Part shown: positions 28,139 through 36,782 of the stretch, in pieces | Layout: the number at the start of each line of letters is the position of its first letter | Position numbering within the stretch: the stretch's first letter is position 1 | Source: CAYSDL01 sp964429875 | GTDB lineage: Bacteria; Fidelibacterota; Marinisomatia; SCGC-AAA003-L08; D37C17 | Assembly: GCA_964429875.1 (NCBI GenBank) | Contig: CAYSDL010000002.1 | Span: 5,801-69,800, forward strand | Length of the DNA: 64,000 nt | Direction of reading: 5' to 3' | Program-made: the position numbers and the translations under genes | Notes under the pieces: model-generated | What the model was told of the DNA's origin: nothing | The model's database searches: none | The model's input: the letters and a program-made list of their open reading frames with translations, nothing else

Positions 28139-28860
28139 AAATAATATCTAAGTACATATTAATTTTTATATTATTTGCAGCATCTGGACTGTTTTTACTA
28201 GATGGTATACTTTTACCGTTACTTACCAATACAAATGAAGAAATTTATTTACCTGATGTTAGACACAGTTCAATTTACAAAGCTGAAAAGCAACTCAATG
28301 ATTTAGGCTTTAATGTAGAAGTAATAATATCTAATTATAATGAAATATATACTCCAAATACTGTCATCAGCATGTCTCCAAGGGCATTTACAAAAATTAA
28401 AAAAGGAAGATCCGTAAAGCTAACTATCGCTGGAGATAAAAAAAATATTATTATAAATGATTTTGTAAATACTTCACTTACTAGTGCACAATTAATAATA
28501 AATCAACAAGGCTTAAAATTAGATACTATTATTTATGAATATAATAATGATTATAAAAAAGATTTAATAACATCACAATATCCAAAACCAGGAAAGGTGC
28601 TGCAAACGAATGATAAAATAACATATATAGTTAGCCTTGGCGATCCTCCAAATTATTATGTAGTTCCTACTTTAATTAATATAAATTACTCAAAAGCTAA
28701 AGAAATAATTTCAAAGTCTGGCCTAAGAATTGGTAATATTAAATATGAATACAATGATGAATATTTGAATAATACTATACTAGAACAAAGCATTACAGGA
28801 GGATTGAAATTGTCCTTCCCAAAATCAATAGACTTAATAATAAGTACTGATATAAGATGA
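28135..28860 (+). CDS. Membrane-anchored PASTA-domain protein
   Basis: The 241-residue protein has an N-terminal membrane helix (about 5-29) and three PASTA-like repeats (LPDVRHSSIYKAEKQLNDLG; a second around TSAQLIINQQGLKLD; a third VPTLININYSKAKEII). PASTA domains bind peptidoglycan or serve as spacers. There is no kinase or transpeptidase domain, so this is a free-standing periplasmic form. It overlaps rsmB (ATGA) and rpe (ATGA). In FCB bacteria, PASTA proteins are commonly found in such rsmB-rpe clusters; its role in wall sensing is inferred. Confidence 0.85.
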   Translation: MKIISKYILIFILFAASGLFLLDGILLPLLTNTNEEIYLPDVRHSSIYKAEKQLNDLGFNVEVIISNYNEIYTPNTVISMSPRAFTKIKKGRSVKLTIAGDKKNIIINDFVNTSLTSAQLIINQQGLKLDTIIYEYNNDYKKDLITSQYPKPGKVLQTNDKITYIVSLGDPPNYYVVPTLININYSKAKEIISKSGLRIGNIKYEYNDEYLNNTILEQSITGGLKLSFPKSIDLIISTDIR

Positions 28861-29504
28861 ATAGCAGAATAATATCACCATCATTGCTTTCTGCTAATTT
28901 TACAAGATTAAAAGAGGATATTCAAAAAGTTGAAGTATTAGGTATTAATAGACTGCATTTAGATGTAATGGATGGAAACTTTGTTCCAAATCTAACATTT
29001 GGACCCTTTATCATAAAAGATATAAGAGAAATTACTAGCTCTCATTTAGAAACCCACTTAATGATTAACAATCCAGAAAAATATCTCAAAGATTATATAC
29101 AAGCAGGTTCAGATACTTTAATATTTCACTATGAAGCATCAAATGATATAAAAAGAGATCTAACTACAATAAAAGATAATAATGTCGTAGCTGGAGTTGC
29201 CATTAATCCAAACACAGACCCAAGTCTTCTTATTAAATATTTGGATTATATAGACTATATATTAATAATGTCTGTTTATCCTGGCTTTGGCGGTCAAAAA
29301 TTTATACCCGATACACTAGAAACAATGAAATTTCTAAGAACATCAACTACAAATCATAATATTTTATTAGGTGTTGATGGAGGAGTGAATATAAATACAA
29401 TAGATAAAGTTTATGATACTAACATTGATATCACAATTGTAGGTTCAGGACTATATGGTGCTAAAGATATAAAAGAAAGATATCAACACTTAATTAGTGA
29501 ATAA
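28857..29504 (+). CDS. rpe: Ribulose-phosphate 3-epimerase
   Basis: The 215-residue TIM barrel carries all family blocks: ISPSLLSANFTRLKED, HLDVMDGNFVPNLTFGP (metal-binding His and Asp), HLMINNPEKYL, MSVYPGFGGQKFIP and LGVDGGVNINTI with phosphate-binding VGSGLYG. It interconverts ribulose-5-phosphate and xylulose-5-phosphate in the pentose phosphate pathway. It is linked to the PASTA gene by ATGA and overlaps the kinase-like gene by 8 bases. Confidence 0.96.
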   Translation: MNSRIISPSLLSANFTRLKEDIQKVEVLGINRLHLDVMDGNFVPNLTFGPFIIKDIREITSSHLETHLMINNPEKYLKDYIQAGSDTLIFHYEASNDIKRDLTTIKDNNVVAGVAINPNTDPSLLIKYLDYIDYILIMSVYPGFGGQKFIPDTLETMKFLRTSTTNHNILLGVDGGVNINTIDKVYDTNIDITIVGSGLYGAKDIKERYQHLISE

Positions 29505-30087
29505 TAACAATATACTTTCATATAAAAATGAATTATATAGAAAAATTGTGCATATGTGCTCAATTATTTTCCCAATCACCTATTATTATATTAGCTATAC
29601 TTATTTTAGTATTTTCATTACAACATTTACGCTAATATTGCTTTTAATAGACCTCTCACGTAAAAAATCATTTTATATCAAAACTTTTCTAAACATTTTT
29701 CTTAAAAAAGTATTCAGGAATTATGAAATAAATGAATTAATGAGCGCTACATATATGCTCTTAAGTTTTACGATAATAACATTTACATGCAATAAACCTG
29801 AAGTGTTATTTGCTATGTTAGTAGTCATTTTTTCTGATTCTATTGCAGCTTTAATAGGTATTAAATATGGACATGTTACCCTTATGAATGATAAAACGCT
29901 CGAAGGTTCGTTCGCATTTATAATTACTACAGTTTTCATATTATCATTTATCAATATAGATATTGCAATTTATCAAATTATTATTGTTTGCATAATAGCA
30001 ACCATCACAGAACTATTTACTCCGACTAGATATGATAATTTCACTGTGCCTATTGCATCAGCCTTATCATTAGGATTGTTTGCATGA
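29497..30087 (+). CDS. Dolichol kinase/phosphatidate cytidylyltransferase-like membrane protein (SEC59/DGK1/VTE5 group)
   Basis: The 196-residue membrane protein starts at GTG. It shows the motifs of CTP-dependent lipid kinases: YRKIVHMCSIIFP near the start, FSDSIAALIGIKYG, then KTLEGSFAF, and the ending TELFTPTRYDNFTVPIASAL. Members phosphorylate dolichol, diacylglycerol or phytol with CTP. In bacteria the substrate is usually unknown. A polyprenol or isoprenoid alcohol is an attractive guess given the GGGP synthase elsewhere in the window, but this is inference. ATGA overlap with the BatA-like gene downstream. Confidence 0.8.
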   Translation: MNNNNILSYKNELYRKIVHMCSIIFPITYYYISYTYFSIFITTFTLILLLIDLSRKKSFYIKTFLNIFLKKVFRNYEINELMSATYMLLSFTIITFTCNKPEVLFAMLVVIFSDSIAALIGIKYGHVTLMNDKTLEGSFAFIITTVFILSFINIDIAIYQIIIVCIIATITELFTPTRYDNFTVPIASALSLGLFA

Positions 30088-32045
30088 GCTTTATATCATC
30101 AATATTTTTATGGTTTTTACCATTGATTACAATTCCTCTTATTTTCCATTTATTAAAGAGGAGGAAGTATCAGAATATTTCATTTAGCACATTAAGGTTT
30201 TTTAAATCAATTCAAACTGAAGCAATAAACAAATTAAGCATTATAAATATAATTTTGCTTATTATAAGAACTCTTATAATTTTATTTATTATTTTGTTAT
30301 TATCAAGACCGACAATCGAAGGTAAGTTTAATTCTAAATATTCAAATAACAATAACCTTACATATGTTATTATTGATGATTCATATTCTAATATTCAATT
30401 CATACAAAACGATCTAACTAAATTATTAAAACAAATATATAATTCATACAATGAGAACACAACATTTATGATTTCATTATTATCAGATAACAGTATTATA
30501 CATAATGGAAAACTTCAACTAAATAAAATCACATCATTAAACATAGATCCTTCATTTACATCTAAGAAATTTAATATAAATAATATCTTGGATAATATTT
30601 TGGATAAAGATATATATTCTAATATTGATATTTATTTTGTTAGCGATTTTCAATCTAAATCTTTTCCTCCAATAAATGAAGAATCAATTTCCATAAAAGA
30701 TAATATTAATTTCTTTATTTTGAAAAATGAGCCTAATAATAAAAATATATTTATAAATAATGTGTCGATTGAAAATAATGTTATCATTCCAAATGAAATT
30801 ATTGATATAAATACACAAATATCAAGTACATCATTAAATGTTGATAATCTTGAAGTTGAGCTGCATATAAATAATATAAATGTTGGGAAGAATACCTTAA
30901 ATATCAAAGAAAATAATTTTTACAATTTGAAGTTCAGAACGTCTATCCCCGAAGAAGGAAGATATAACTGCAAGTTATCGATCAATGATCCTTCAGAATT
31001 AAACTTAGATGATAATTATTATTTTACACTAGAAACTAATAAAGAATCTAATATATGTATTATATCAAATTCTAACGATGACTACTATTTTACTAAAGCA
31101 GTAAATACATATAATCAATTGCATAAAAATTTATCTATCATACACTTAACATCAGAAAACTATCTACTCAATAACCACAGTACTTTTGAATCTGTTATAG
31201 TGTTTGATTATAGTCTTATTACTAAAGAACTTTATTATAAAATTAATTCACAGACGAACAATATTATAGTTATCCCGAATGAGGATTTTAAAGCAAACAA
31301 TTATTTGTCTAAACTTCTTAATATGGAAGCATATAGCAATTTAAAATCAACACATCTTAAAAATGATTCCTTTATATCAATTGATACAGAAAGTATTAAA
31401 GATCCTAATTTGAGTTTAATATTTAGTAGTGATATACCTGAACGAAAATTAATTTTTTTCAAATATACTAATATTCCTATATCAGCAAATACAATAATAG
31501 CACATGATAATGGATATTCATTTTTAAACAAGTTTGAAATTGAAAACAATACTTTGATAACTCTATCGACACCACTAGATCTATCATCTTCTAATTTACC
31601 TATCAAAGGAATTTTTATTCCATTTGTTTTGGAAATAACAAAAGAAAATGTTTTAAAAAATCACTACACCTGCAATGAAACAATTAATAGTGAAGAGGAC
31701 ATTGCATACACCATAACACCTACAAAAGATACAATCCTAATAAATAATAAAAGTTTGAAATTAAATAATATTGGCTTTCATAAGTTATTTTATAACTCTA
31801 ATGATAATGATTTTATTGCTTTAAATATTGATCAAAATGAATTTAACGATACTTACCTAACTAATGATCAGGTATTAACAATATTTCCAGATGTCACTAT
31901 AATAGATGTTAATAGTAGTTTTCAAGAGAAGCTTAATAATATGGTTGTAGGATATGAAATATGGCGATATTTATTATATTTTATTATAATTCTTATTATA
32001 GCAGAAATGTACCTATCTAATATATATTTTATTAAAAATGATTGA
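30084..32045 (+). CDS. BatA-like membrane protein with vWA-type domain
   Basis: The 653-residue protein opens with the BatA N-terminal region: a membrane helix (FLWFLPLITIPLIFHLL), the basic stretch KRRKYQNISFSTLRFF, and a second helix at about 55-77. A domain with a DDSYS metal-site-like motif (DxSxS) follows, then a long beta-rich periplasmic region and one C-terminal membrane helix (about 630-650). This is the aerotolerance (Bat) type layout common in Bacteroidetes, although no other bat genes or MoxR ATPase are here. Overlaps: ATGA upstream, 8 bases with hflX downstream. Function uncertain. Confidence 0.78.
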   Translation: MSFISSIFLWFLPLITIPLIFHLLKRRKYQNISFSTLRFFKSIQTEAINKLSIINIILLIIRTLIILFIILLLSRPTIEGKFNSKYSNNNNLTYVIIDDSYSNIQFIQNDLTKLLKQIYNSYNENTTFMISLLSDNSIIHNGKLQLNKITSLNIDPSFTSKKFNINNILDNILDKDIYSNIDIYFVSDFQSKSFPPINEESISIKDNINFFILKNEPNNKNIFINNVSIENNVIIPNEIIDINTQISSTSLNVDNLEVELHINNINVGKNTLNIKENNFYNLKFRTSIPEEGRYNCKLSINDPSELNLDDNYYFTLETNKESNICIISNSNDDYYFTKAVNTYNQLHKNLSIIHLTSENYLLNNHSTFESVIVFDYSLITKELYYKINSQTNNIIVIPNEDFKANNYLSKLLNMEAYSNLKSTHLKNDSFISIDTESIKDPNLSLIFSSDIPERKLIFFKYTNIPISANTIIAHDNGYSFLNKFEIENNTLITLSTPLDLSSSNLPIKGIFIPFVLEITKENVLKNHYTCNETINSEEDIAYTITPTKDTILINNKSLKLNNIGFHKLFYNSNDNDFIALNIDQNEFNDTYLTNDQVLTIFPDVTIIDVNSSFQEKLNNMVVGYEIWRYLLYFIIILIIAEMYLSNIYFIKND

Positions 32046-33300
32046 TTCAATATTAATTGCTTTACAACTTCCAACTTATGATGTAAAAGCTCTCAATGAA
32101 GAATTGAATGAGATGAACCTACTAGCAAATACCCTTGGATATAATATCATCGATACTGTTATTCAAAAAAGAAACAGGATAGACTCATCAACATATTTTG
32201 GAAAGGGTAAAATTGAGATAATTATAAACCAATGTAAAGCATTGAAATGTAAGAATATATTTATTAATGATGAACTAAATCCAAGCCATTTTAAAAATAT
32301 ACAAAAGTTATGTAGTAAAAAGATTCATATTTATGATAGAACACAGCTAATTCTTGATATTTTTAGTCAACATGCTAAAACAAAAGAGTCTCGGACACAA
32401 ATAGATCTTGCTAAACTTGAATATTTAATGCCTAGATTAACAGGAATGTGGACTCACTTGGAAAGACAGGCAGGCGGGACTGGAATGAGAGGAGGTCCAG
32501 GAGAAAAGCAAATTGAAATTGATAGAAGATTAATTAAAAAAGATATTACTAAACTTAAAAGAGATCTTAGTAAAATTGAAATACAGAGAAATACTCAAAG
32601 AAAATCCAGAAGAAATGTTTTTAAAGTTGCATTTGCTGGATATACAAATGCAGGGAAATCTTCTTTACTAAAAACTATATCAGGGCACGATGCCTATATT
32701 AAAGATCAATTATTTGCAACCCTTGATACTACAACAAAAAAAATAAAAATAAATAAGAAAGATGTTCTAATTAGCGATACTGTTGGTTTTCTTAGGAAAT
32801 TACCACATAATCTTATTGCTTCTTTTAGATCAACTCTAGCTGATATTCAAGATGCAGATCTTATAATAAAATTAATTGACATATCATCATCAGATATTCA
32901 AGGTCACATAAACACAATAGACTCAACATTAAAAGAATTAAATTGTGATAAAAAAAATACAATATTAGTATTTAATAAGATAGACAAGATAAAAGACCCC
33001 AATGTATTTGCTAGAATAAATGAGAAATACAAAAACCCGATTATGATATCAACAACAAAGAAGTTGAAAATCAATACATTGATCGACGCATTAGATAGTA
33101 TTATAAATACCGAAATGAACCAATATGAGATTATTCTTAACTATTCTGACATACAAACTATTAATGAGATATATAAAAGAGCAGTAAAGATTAAAAAAGT
33201 AGCTGATTATAACAATATCACTTTCAGTTTTACATCAACAAAAGAAGATTTTAAAATAATACAAAATATCCGTAAAAGCAGTTTTTCAGAGGACCTTTAG
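32038..33300 (+). CDS. hflX: GTPase HflX
   Basis: The 420-residue protein has the HflX N-terminal domain (SSTYFGKGKIEII, DRTQLILDIFSQHAKTKE) and the conserved glycine-rich linker RQAGGTGMRGGPGEKQIE. The G domain has P-loop GYTNAGKS at 201-208, switch II DTVGFLRKLPHNLIASFRST and NKxD as FNKIDK. HflX splits stalled or heat-damaged ribosomes. Its last 12 codons overlap the 5' arm of a candidate structured RNA (33264-33290), so the end of this gene may be under RNA-structure constraint. Confidence 0.95.
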   Translation: MIDSILIALQLPTYDVKALNEELNEMNLLANTLGYNIIDTVIQKRNRIDSSTYFGKGKIEIIINQCKALKCKNIFINDELNPSHFKNIQKLCSKKIHIYDRTQLILDIFSQHAKTKESRTQIDLAKLEYLMPRLTGMWTHLERQAGGTGMRGGPGEKQIEIDRRLIKKDITKLKRDLSKIEIQRNTQRKSRRNVFKVAFAGYTNAGKSSLLKTISGHDAYIKDQLFATLDTTTKKIKINKKDVLISDTVGFLRKLPHNLIASFRSTLADIQDADLIIKLIDISSSDIQGHINTIDSTLKELNCDKKNTILVFNKIDKIKDPNVFARINEKYKNPIMISTTKKLKINTLIDALDSIINTEMNQYEIILNYSDIQTINEIYKRAVKIKKVADYNNITFSFTSTKEDFKIIQNIRKSSFSEDL

Positions 33301-33444
33301 AAAGTCACAGTGGGTAACTCCTCCTGAATCGCAAGTTTCCTTCAATTAAGTAAACTTAATAAGGCCTGCTTTTGAAAAAGGTAAGTAAGAAACCCTATAT
33401 TTAAGTTGAAAGTTCTGAAAAATCAAATACCTTTACGGATATTT
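33264..33444. ncRNA. Candidate structured RNA with long closing stem (6S-like in size)
   Basis: AAATATCCGTAAA (33264-33276) is the exact reverse complement of TTTACGGATATTT (33432-33444), 13 pairs. After a 5/9-base internal loop, TTTTTCAGA (33282-33290) pairs exactly with TCTGAAAAA (33414-33422), 9 pairs. Inside, ATTAAG-TAAA-CTTAAT (33345-33360) makes a hairpin and GTTTC/GAAAC (33335-33339, 33389-33393) can pair. The middle (33301-33400) is clearly richer in G+C than other gaps here. The ~181-base size and long rod fit 6S RNA, but no 6S sequence signature was confirmed. The strand is not decided. It does not resemble tRNA, 4.5S RNA, tmRNA or a common riboswitch. Confidence 0.5.
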
Positions 33445-33498
33445 ATAATATTAAATTAAAATTAATTAAATTATTTCCATAATAAAATTAAGTATTTT

Positions 33499-33813
33499 AT
33501 GTATATAATGATTACAACAACTTCAGATTCAAGGGAAATATTACAATCTATTTCAAAAAAGATTTTAAAAGAAAAGCTATCTCCCTGCATTCAATCATCT
33601 AGTAATATTGAATCGTTATATATATGGAATAAGAAGTTTGAAAACTCTACCGAGTATAAAATTGAAATAAAAACACACAATAAATTTCAAGAGAAGATTG
33701 TTTCAATTATTAAAGAAAAACATAATTACGCTGTGCCTGAAATTGTTAGCTGCAATATAGAGCTTATAGATAAAGACTATAGAAAATGGTTTAATGAAGT
33801 TAATGAATCTTAA
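33499..33813 (+). CDS. cutA: Divalent-cation tolerance protein CutA
   Basis: The 104-residue protein matches CutA in length and blocks: MITTTSDSREILQSISKKIL at the start, LSPCIQSSSNIESLYIWNKK in the middle and HNYAVPEIV near the end. CutA forms trimers with a ferredoxin-like fold and has been linked to copper tolerance, though its biochemical role is unsettled. It follows the 198-base gap that holds the candidate RNA and overlaps the DUF1028 gene by 20 bases. Confidence 0.93.
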   Translation: MYIMITTTSDSREILQSISKKILKEKLSPCIQSSSNIESLYIWNKKFENSTEYKIEIKTHNKFQEKIVSIIKEKHNYAVPEIVSCNIELIDKDYRKWFNEVNES

Positions 33814-34813
33814 ATATTACATACTTTCATTTTTATTATCAATTTGTCATACAACATTTTCAATAGTTGCTGTTGACACTAATACAAATGAGGTTGGAAG
33901 TGCTGGAGGATCATGTATAGCAAACTCTATAATAATTAGTGATATTCATCCAGGAGTAGGAGCTATTCATACACAATCATACTGGAACCCAGTTAATCAG
34001 GATTATGCCTCCACATTAATGGAAGAAGGATACTCACCAGAAGAAATTATGCAGCTTCTAGAGGATAATGATATTCAAAATAATCCAGGAATCAGACAAT
34101 ATGGTGCAGTTGATCTATATCGTGAAAATAATTATGGGTTATTATATGAATTTGAATGCAATCAGATAGAAGGTGCAGCGTGGGAAGGTGAACCCGGAAG
34201 CGAAGACCTTGCTTTGTGTGCTGATCCTCCGATCCCCAGAAGTGCTTCTTTTACTGGAGATGATTGTTTAGACTGGAAAGGCCATATAAATGGAATAAAC
34301 TACGCAATTCAAGGCAATATACTTTTAAATGAGAGTATATTGATCTCAATTGAAGAAGGTTTTATTTCAACAAATGGTAGCTTAGATCAAAAACTGATGG
34401 CGGCATTACAAGGAGGAAAAGTACCAGGGGCAGACTCAAGATGTCTCGATGAAGGAATATCAACATTATCAGCTTTTATTCGAGTAGCTAGACCTGAAGA
34501 TGAAAATAACTACTATATGGATTTAAATGTTGATAACGTAGTTCCTTATTATAATCAAAGCGGATTTTGGATTGATCCTGTTGATACACTTCAAATATTA
34601 TATAATGAGTGGTATCAAAATGAATTTGATTTTAATATTGGAGATATTAACCAAGACTATATAATCAATATACTTGATGTTGTAATAATGGTCAATTTTA
34701 TAATGACACAGGTCCCTTCGGGTATAGAATTTTACTTATCTGATATTAACTCAGATGACATAGTTAATATTCAGGATATAATTCTTCTTATTAATATAAT
34801 TTTAAATAGTTAG
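33794..34813 (+). CDS. Secreted DUF1028 protein with dockerin-like tail
   Basis: A signal peptide (residues 1-23, ending CHTTFS) precedes a DUF1028 domain, recognised from SIVAVDTNTNEVGSAGGSC, GVGAIHTQSYWNP, EEGYSPEEIMQLLEDND and the later GSLDQKLMAALQGGKVPGAD block. DUF1028 proteins have an Ntn-hydrolase-like fold and are sometimes secreted; their reaction is unknown. The last 60 residues hold two dockerin-like repeats (GDINQDYIINILD, SDINSDDIVNIQD), the same tail as five proteins in the first 15 kb. ATG at 33803 is an alternative start that keeps the signal peptide. Confidence 0.87.
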   Translation: MKLMNLKYYILSFLLSICHTTFSIVAVDTNTNEVGSAGGSCIANSIIISDIHPGVGAIHTQSYWNPVNQDYASTLMEEGYSPEEIMQLLEDNDIQNNPGIRQYGAVDLYRENNYGLLYEFECNQIEGAAWEGEPGSEDLALCADPPIPRSASFTGDDCLDWKGHINGINYAIQGNILLNESILISIEEGFISTNGSLDQKLMAALQGGKVPGADSRCLDEGISTLSAFIRVARPEDENNYYMDLNVDNVVPYYNQSGFWIDPVDTLQILYNEWYQNEFDFNIGDINQDYIINILDVVIMVNFIMTQVPSGIEFYLSDINSDDIVNIQDIILLINIILNS

Positions 34814-34824
34814 AAAGGAATAAC

Positions 34825-35205
34825 ATGAAAAAAGCATCTATAACAGCATTTAGTTTAATTTTATTTGGACTAAAACTTCCTTACATTGTTTGGTATAAAT
34901 CTAAAATTAAGTTATCCAACTACAACTATAAATCTCATGAAGAGATGCTAGATGAAGAATATATTGTAACAAGCTGGATTGATTGGGCAATAGATTGCTG
35001 GATTTTATTTACATATCCAATTGGTTTACTCATTATATTAGTTATTTTGATTGCGACTAAAACGATTTTTGTTCTTCTTGGACTTATTCCAATATATTTT
35101 GCTCCTTTTTTTATTTCAATCGTGAGAGAACTGGGAGGTTCATTAATGTTGCTTCACATGAATATTAGAGGAATTGAAAAAAATACTCATAAAGAAGATA
35201 AATAA
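34825..35205 (+). CDS. Hypothetical membrane protein
   Basis: The 126-residue protein has a short hydrophobic N-terminal segment, a charged loop (KSHEEMLDEEYIV), a Trp-rich stretch (SWIDWAIDCWILF) and two strong membrane segments at about 62-100, with a charged tail. AAAGGA lies 8 bases before the ATG. It is linked to the next gene by TAATG. I do not recognise a family. Confidence 0.7.
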   Translation: MKKASITAFSLILFGLKLPYIVWYKSKIKLSNYNYKSHEEMLDEEYIVTSWIDWAIDCWILFTYPIGLLIILVILIATKTIFVLLGLIPIYFAPFFISIVRELGGSLMLLHMNIRGIEKNTHKEDK

Positions 35206-36014
35206 TGTATGTAAAAAATGATAAAACATGTATTTTCCTAACAAAAGATAAGCATTTAAACGATTTACCTATATTGTTTCTACACGGTTTTACGGGGTCT
35301 TCAAAATCATGGGATGAAACAAGGAATAACTTAAATCATTCTTCTATTGCACTAGATATTCCAGGACATGGTAAAAGTACGTTCAATAATTTAGATAAAG
35401 AGTATACTTATAAAAATCTTAGATCTGAGATATATCTGTGTCTTAAAAAACTCAACGTTTCCAAAGTTCATCTTTGTGGTTATTCAATGGGTGGGAGAAT
35501 TGCAATTTCTTTAGCTCAAAAATACCCTTCTCTTATTAAATCATTAATCCTTGAGAGCTCATCATTGGGAATATCAAATAGTGAAGAAAAAAATAAAAGA
35601 TTTGAAGAAGATCTAACATTGTCAAACAATATTATTAATTCAATTGATGATTTTAACAAAACATGGACAAAGAATAAACTTTTTAAACATCAAAAAACTA
35701 GAAACAATGCAGCATTCATAAAGCAAAATTTGATAAGGAAGTCTCATAATAGTAACCAGCTGTCTAAATCATTACTATCATTTAGCAAGGGAACAATGCC
35801 AGCCTTCGAGGAGTCTTTTGCATTATTTGATTTTCCTGTATACCTAATCAATGGTCACGATGACACCAAGTATATAAAAATAAACAGAGATATGATGAAA
35901 ATACATAAAAAATCTAAGCAATTCATTATAAACAATGCATCACATAATGTACATTTAGAAAACAATGAATTCTATATAGATACGTTATATAAGATACTTA
36001 TAGATGCAACTTAA
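35205..36014 (+). CDS. Alpha/beta hydrolase, MenH-like
   Basis: The 269-residue protein has the oxyanion HGFTGSSKSW at 27-36, DIPGHGKS, and the nucleophile elbow CGYSMGGRIA (Ser94). An acid in NGHDDTKY and the catalytic His in ASHNVH complete the triad. The HGFTGSS and ESSSLG motifs are close to MenH (SHCHC synthase of menaquinone synthesis). No other men genes are in the window, so the assignment stays at family level; a carboxylesterase is possible. TAATG coupling to the upstream membrane protein. Confidence 0.8.
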   Translation: MYVKNDKTCIFLTKDKHLNDLPILFLHGFTGSSKSWDETRNNLNHSSIALDIPGHGKSTFNNLDKEYTYKNLRSEIYLCLKKLNVSKVHLCGYSMGGRIAISLAQKYPSLIKSLILESSSLGISNSEEKNKRFEEDLTLSNNIINSIDDFNKTWTKNKLFKHQKTRNNAAFIKQNLIRKSHNSNQLSKSLLSFSKGTMPAFEESFALFDFPVYLINGHDDTKYIKINRDMMKIHKKSKQFIINNASHNVHLENNEFYIDTLYKILIDAT

Positions 36015-36029
36015 AGTATTACATTAGCT

Positions 36030-36782
36030 ATGATCACAAAAGACGACTTAATAAATTCAATATTTTTTCCTAGATCATCAGATACACAAAATAACAATGA
36101 TCATACAGTTCTTGTTGAAAAAGATATATCTGTTGGAATGACATTTTTTTTAAAAGATAAAACATTTAATAATATTCTATTCTTCCATGGAAATGCTGAA
36201 TTAGCTCAAGAATACAGCGATATAGCTGCTTTTTTTCATAATTATAATATAAACATAATTGTGGCTGATTATAGAGGGTATGGTTTATCTGGAGGAACTC
36301 CAACCAAAAAGAATCTCCAAAGTGATTCCCTTATTATATTTGATTATGTTAAAAAATATTTAACATCAAACAATTATAGTAAGAAGTTTATTGTTATGGG
36401 ACGATCACTTGGGAGTGCTTCAGCTGCACATATTATAAGCAACAAAGAAAAAGATATAGATGGGTGTATTATAGAAAGCGGTTTTGTGACAGAACATTGT
36501 CTTCTTGAACTAATGAATATTAACCCCGACGACATTTCATTTAGACTAAGTGATGGATTTGAAAATTTGATAAAATTTAAAAATTATACAAAGCCAATAT
36601 TTATAATTCATGCTGACTTAGATGATATTGTACCAATAAGCCAGGCTGACATGCTTTTTGTAGAAAGCGGTTCAACAAATAAAGATATGTATAAGGTCAA
36701 TGGAGCTAACCATAATAATATTATCATGATGTCAAGAGAGGAATATTTTATAAAAATAAGAGATTTCATTGAAAGTACTTAA
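36030..36782 (+). CDS. Alpha/beta hydrolase, BEM46/ABHD17-like
   Basis: The 250-residue protein has FFHGNAELAQEY at 51-62, VADYRGYGLSGGTPT (the family-specific GYGxSxGxPxE-like block), the nucleophile MGRSLGSASA (Ser126), Asp in IHADLDDIVP and His in NGANHNNI. No signal peptide or membrane anchor is seen. These are serine hydrolases of unknown physiological substrate in bacteria. It overlaps the polysaccharide deacetylase gene by 14 bases if that gene begins at the TTG codon 36769. Confidence 0.82.
   Translation: MITKDDLINSIFFPRSSDTQNNNDHTVLVEKDISVGMTFFLKDKTFNNILFFHGNAELAQEYSDIAAFFHNYNINIIVADYRGYGLSGGTPTKKNLQSDSLIIFDYVKKYLTSNNYSKKFIVMGRSLGSASAAHIISNKEKDIDGCIIESGFVTEHCLLELMNINPDDISFRLSDGFENLIKFKNYTKPIFIIHADLDDIVPISQADMLFVESGSTNKDMYKVNGANHNNIIMMSREEYFIKIRDFIEST

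Noticed and set aside
28135..28860. PASTA-type serine/threonine kinase
   Set aside because: There is no kinase domain; only a membrane helix and three PASTA repeats are present.
33301..33498. tRNA, 4.5S SRP RNA, tmRNA or a common riboswitch in the hflX-cutA gap
   Set aside because: There is no T-arm GGTTC, no SRP GGAAG/AGCAG core, no tmRNA tag, and no TPP, SAM or cobalamin core. Only the general structured-RNA case is supported.
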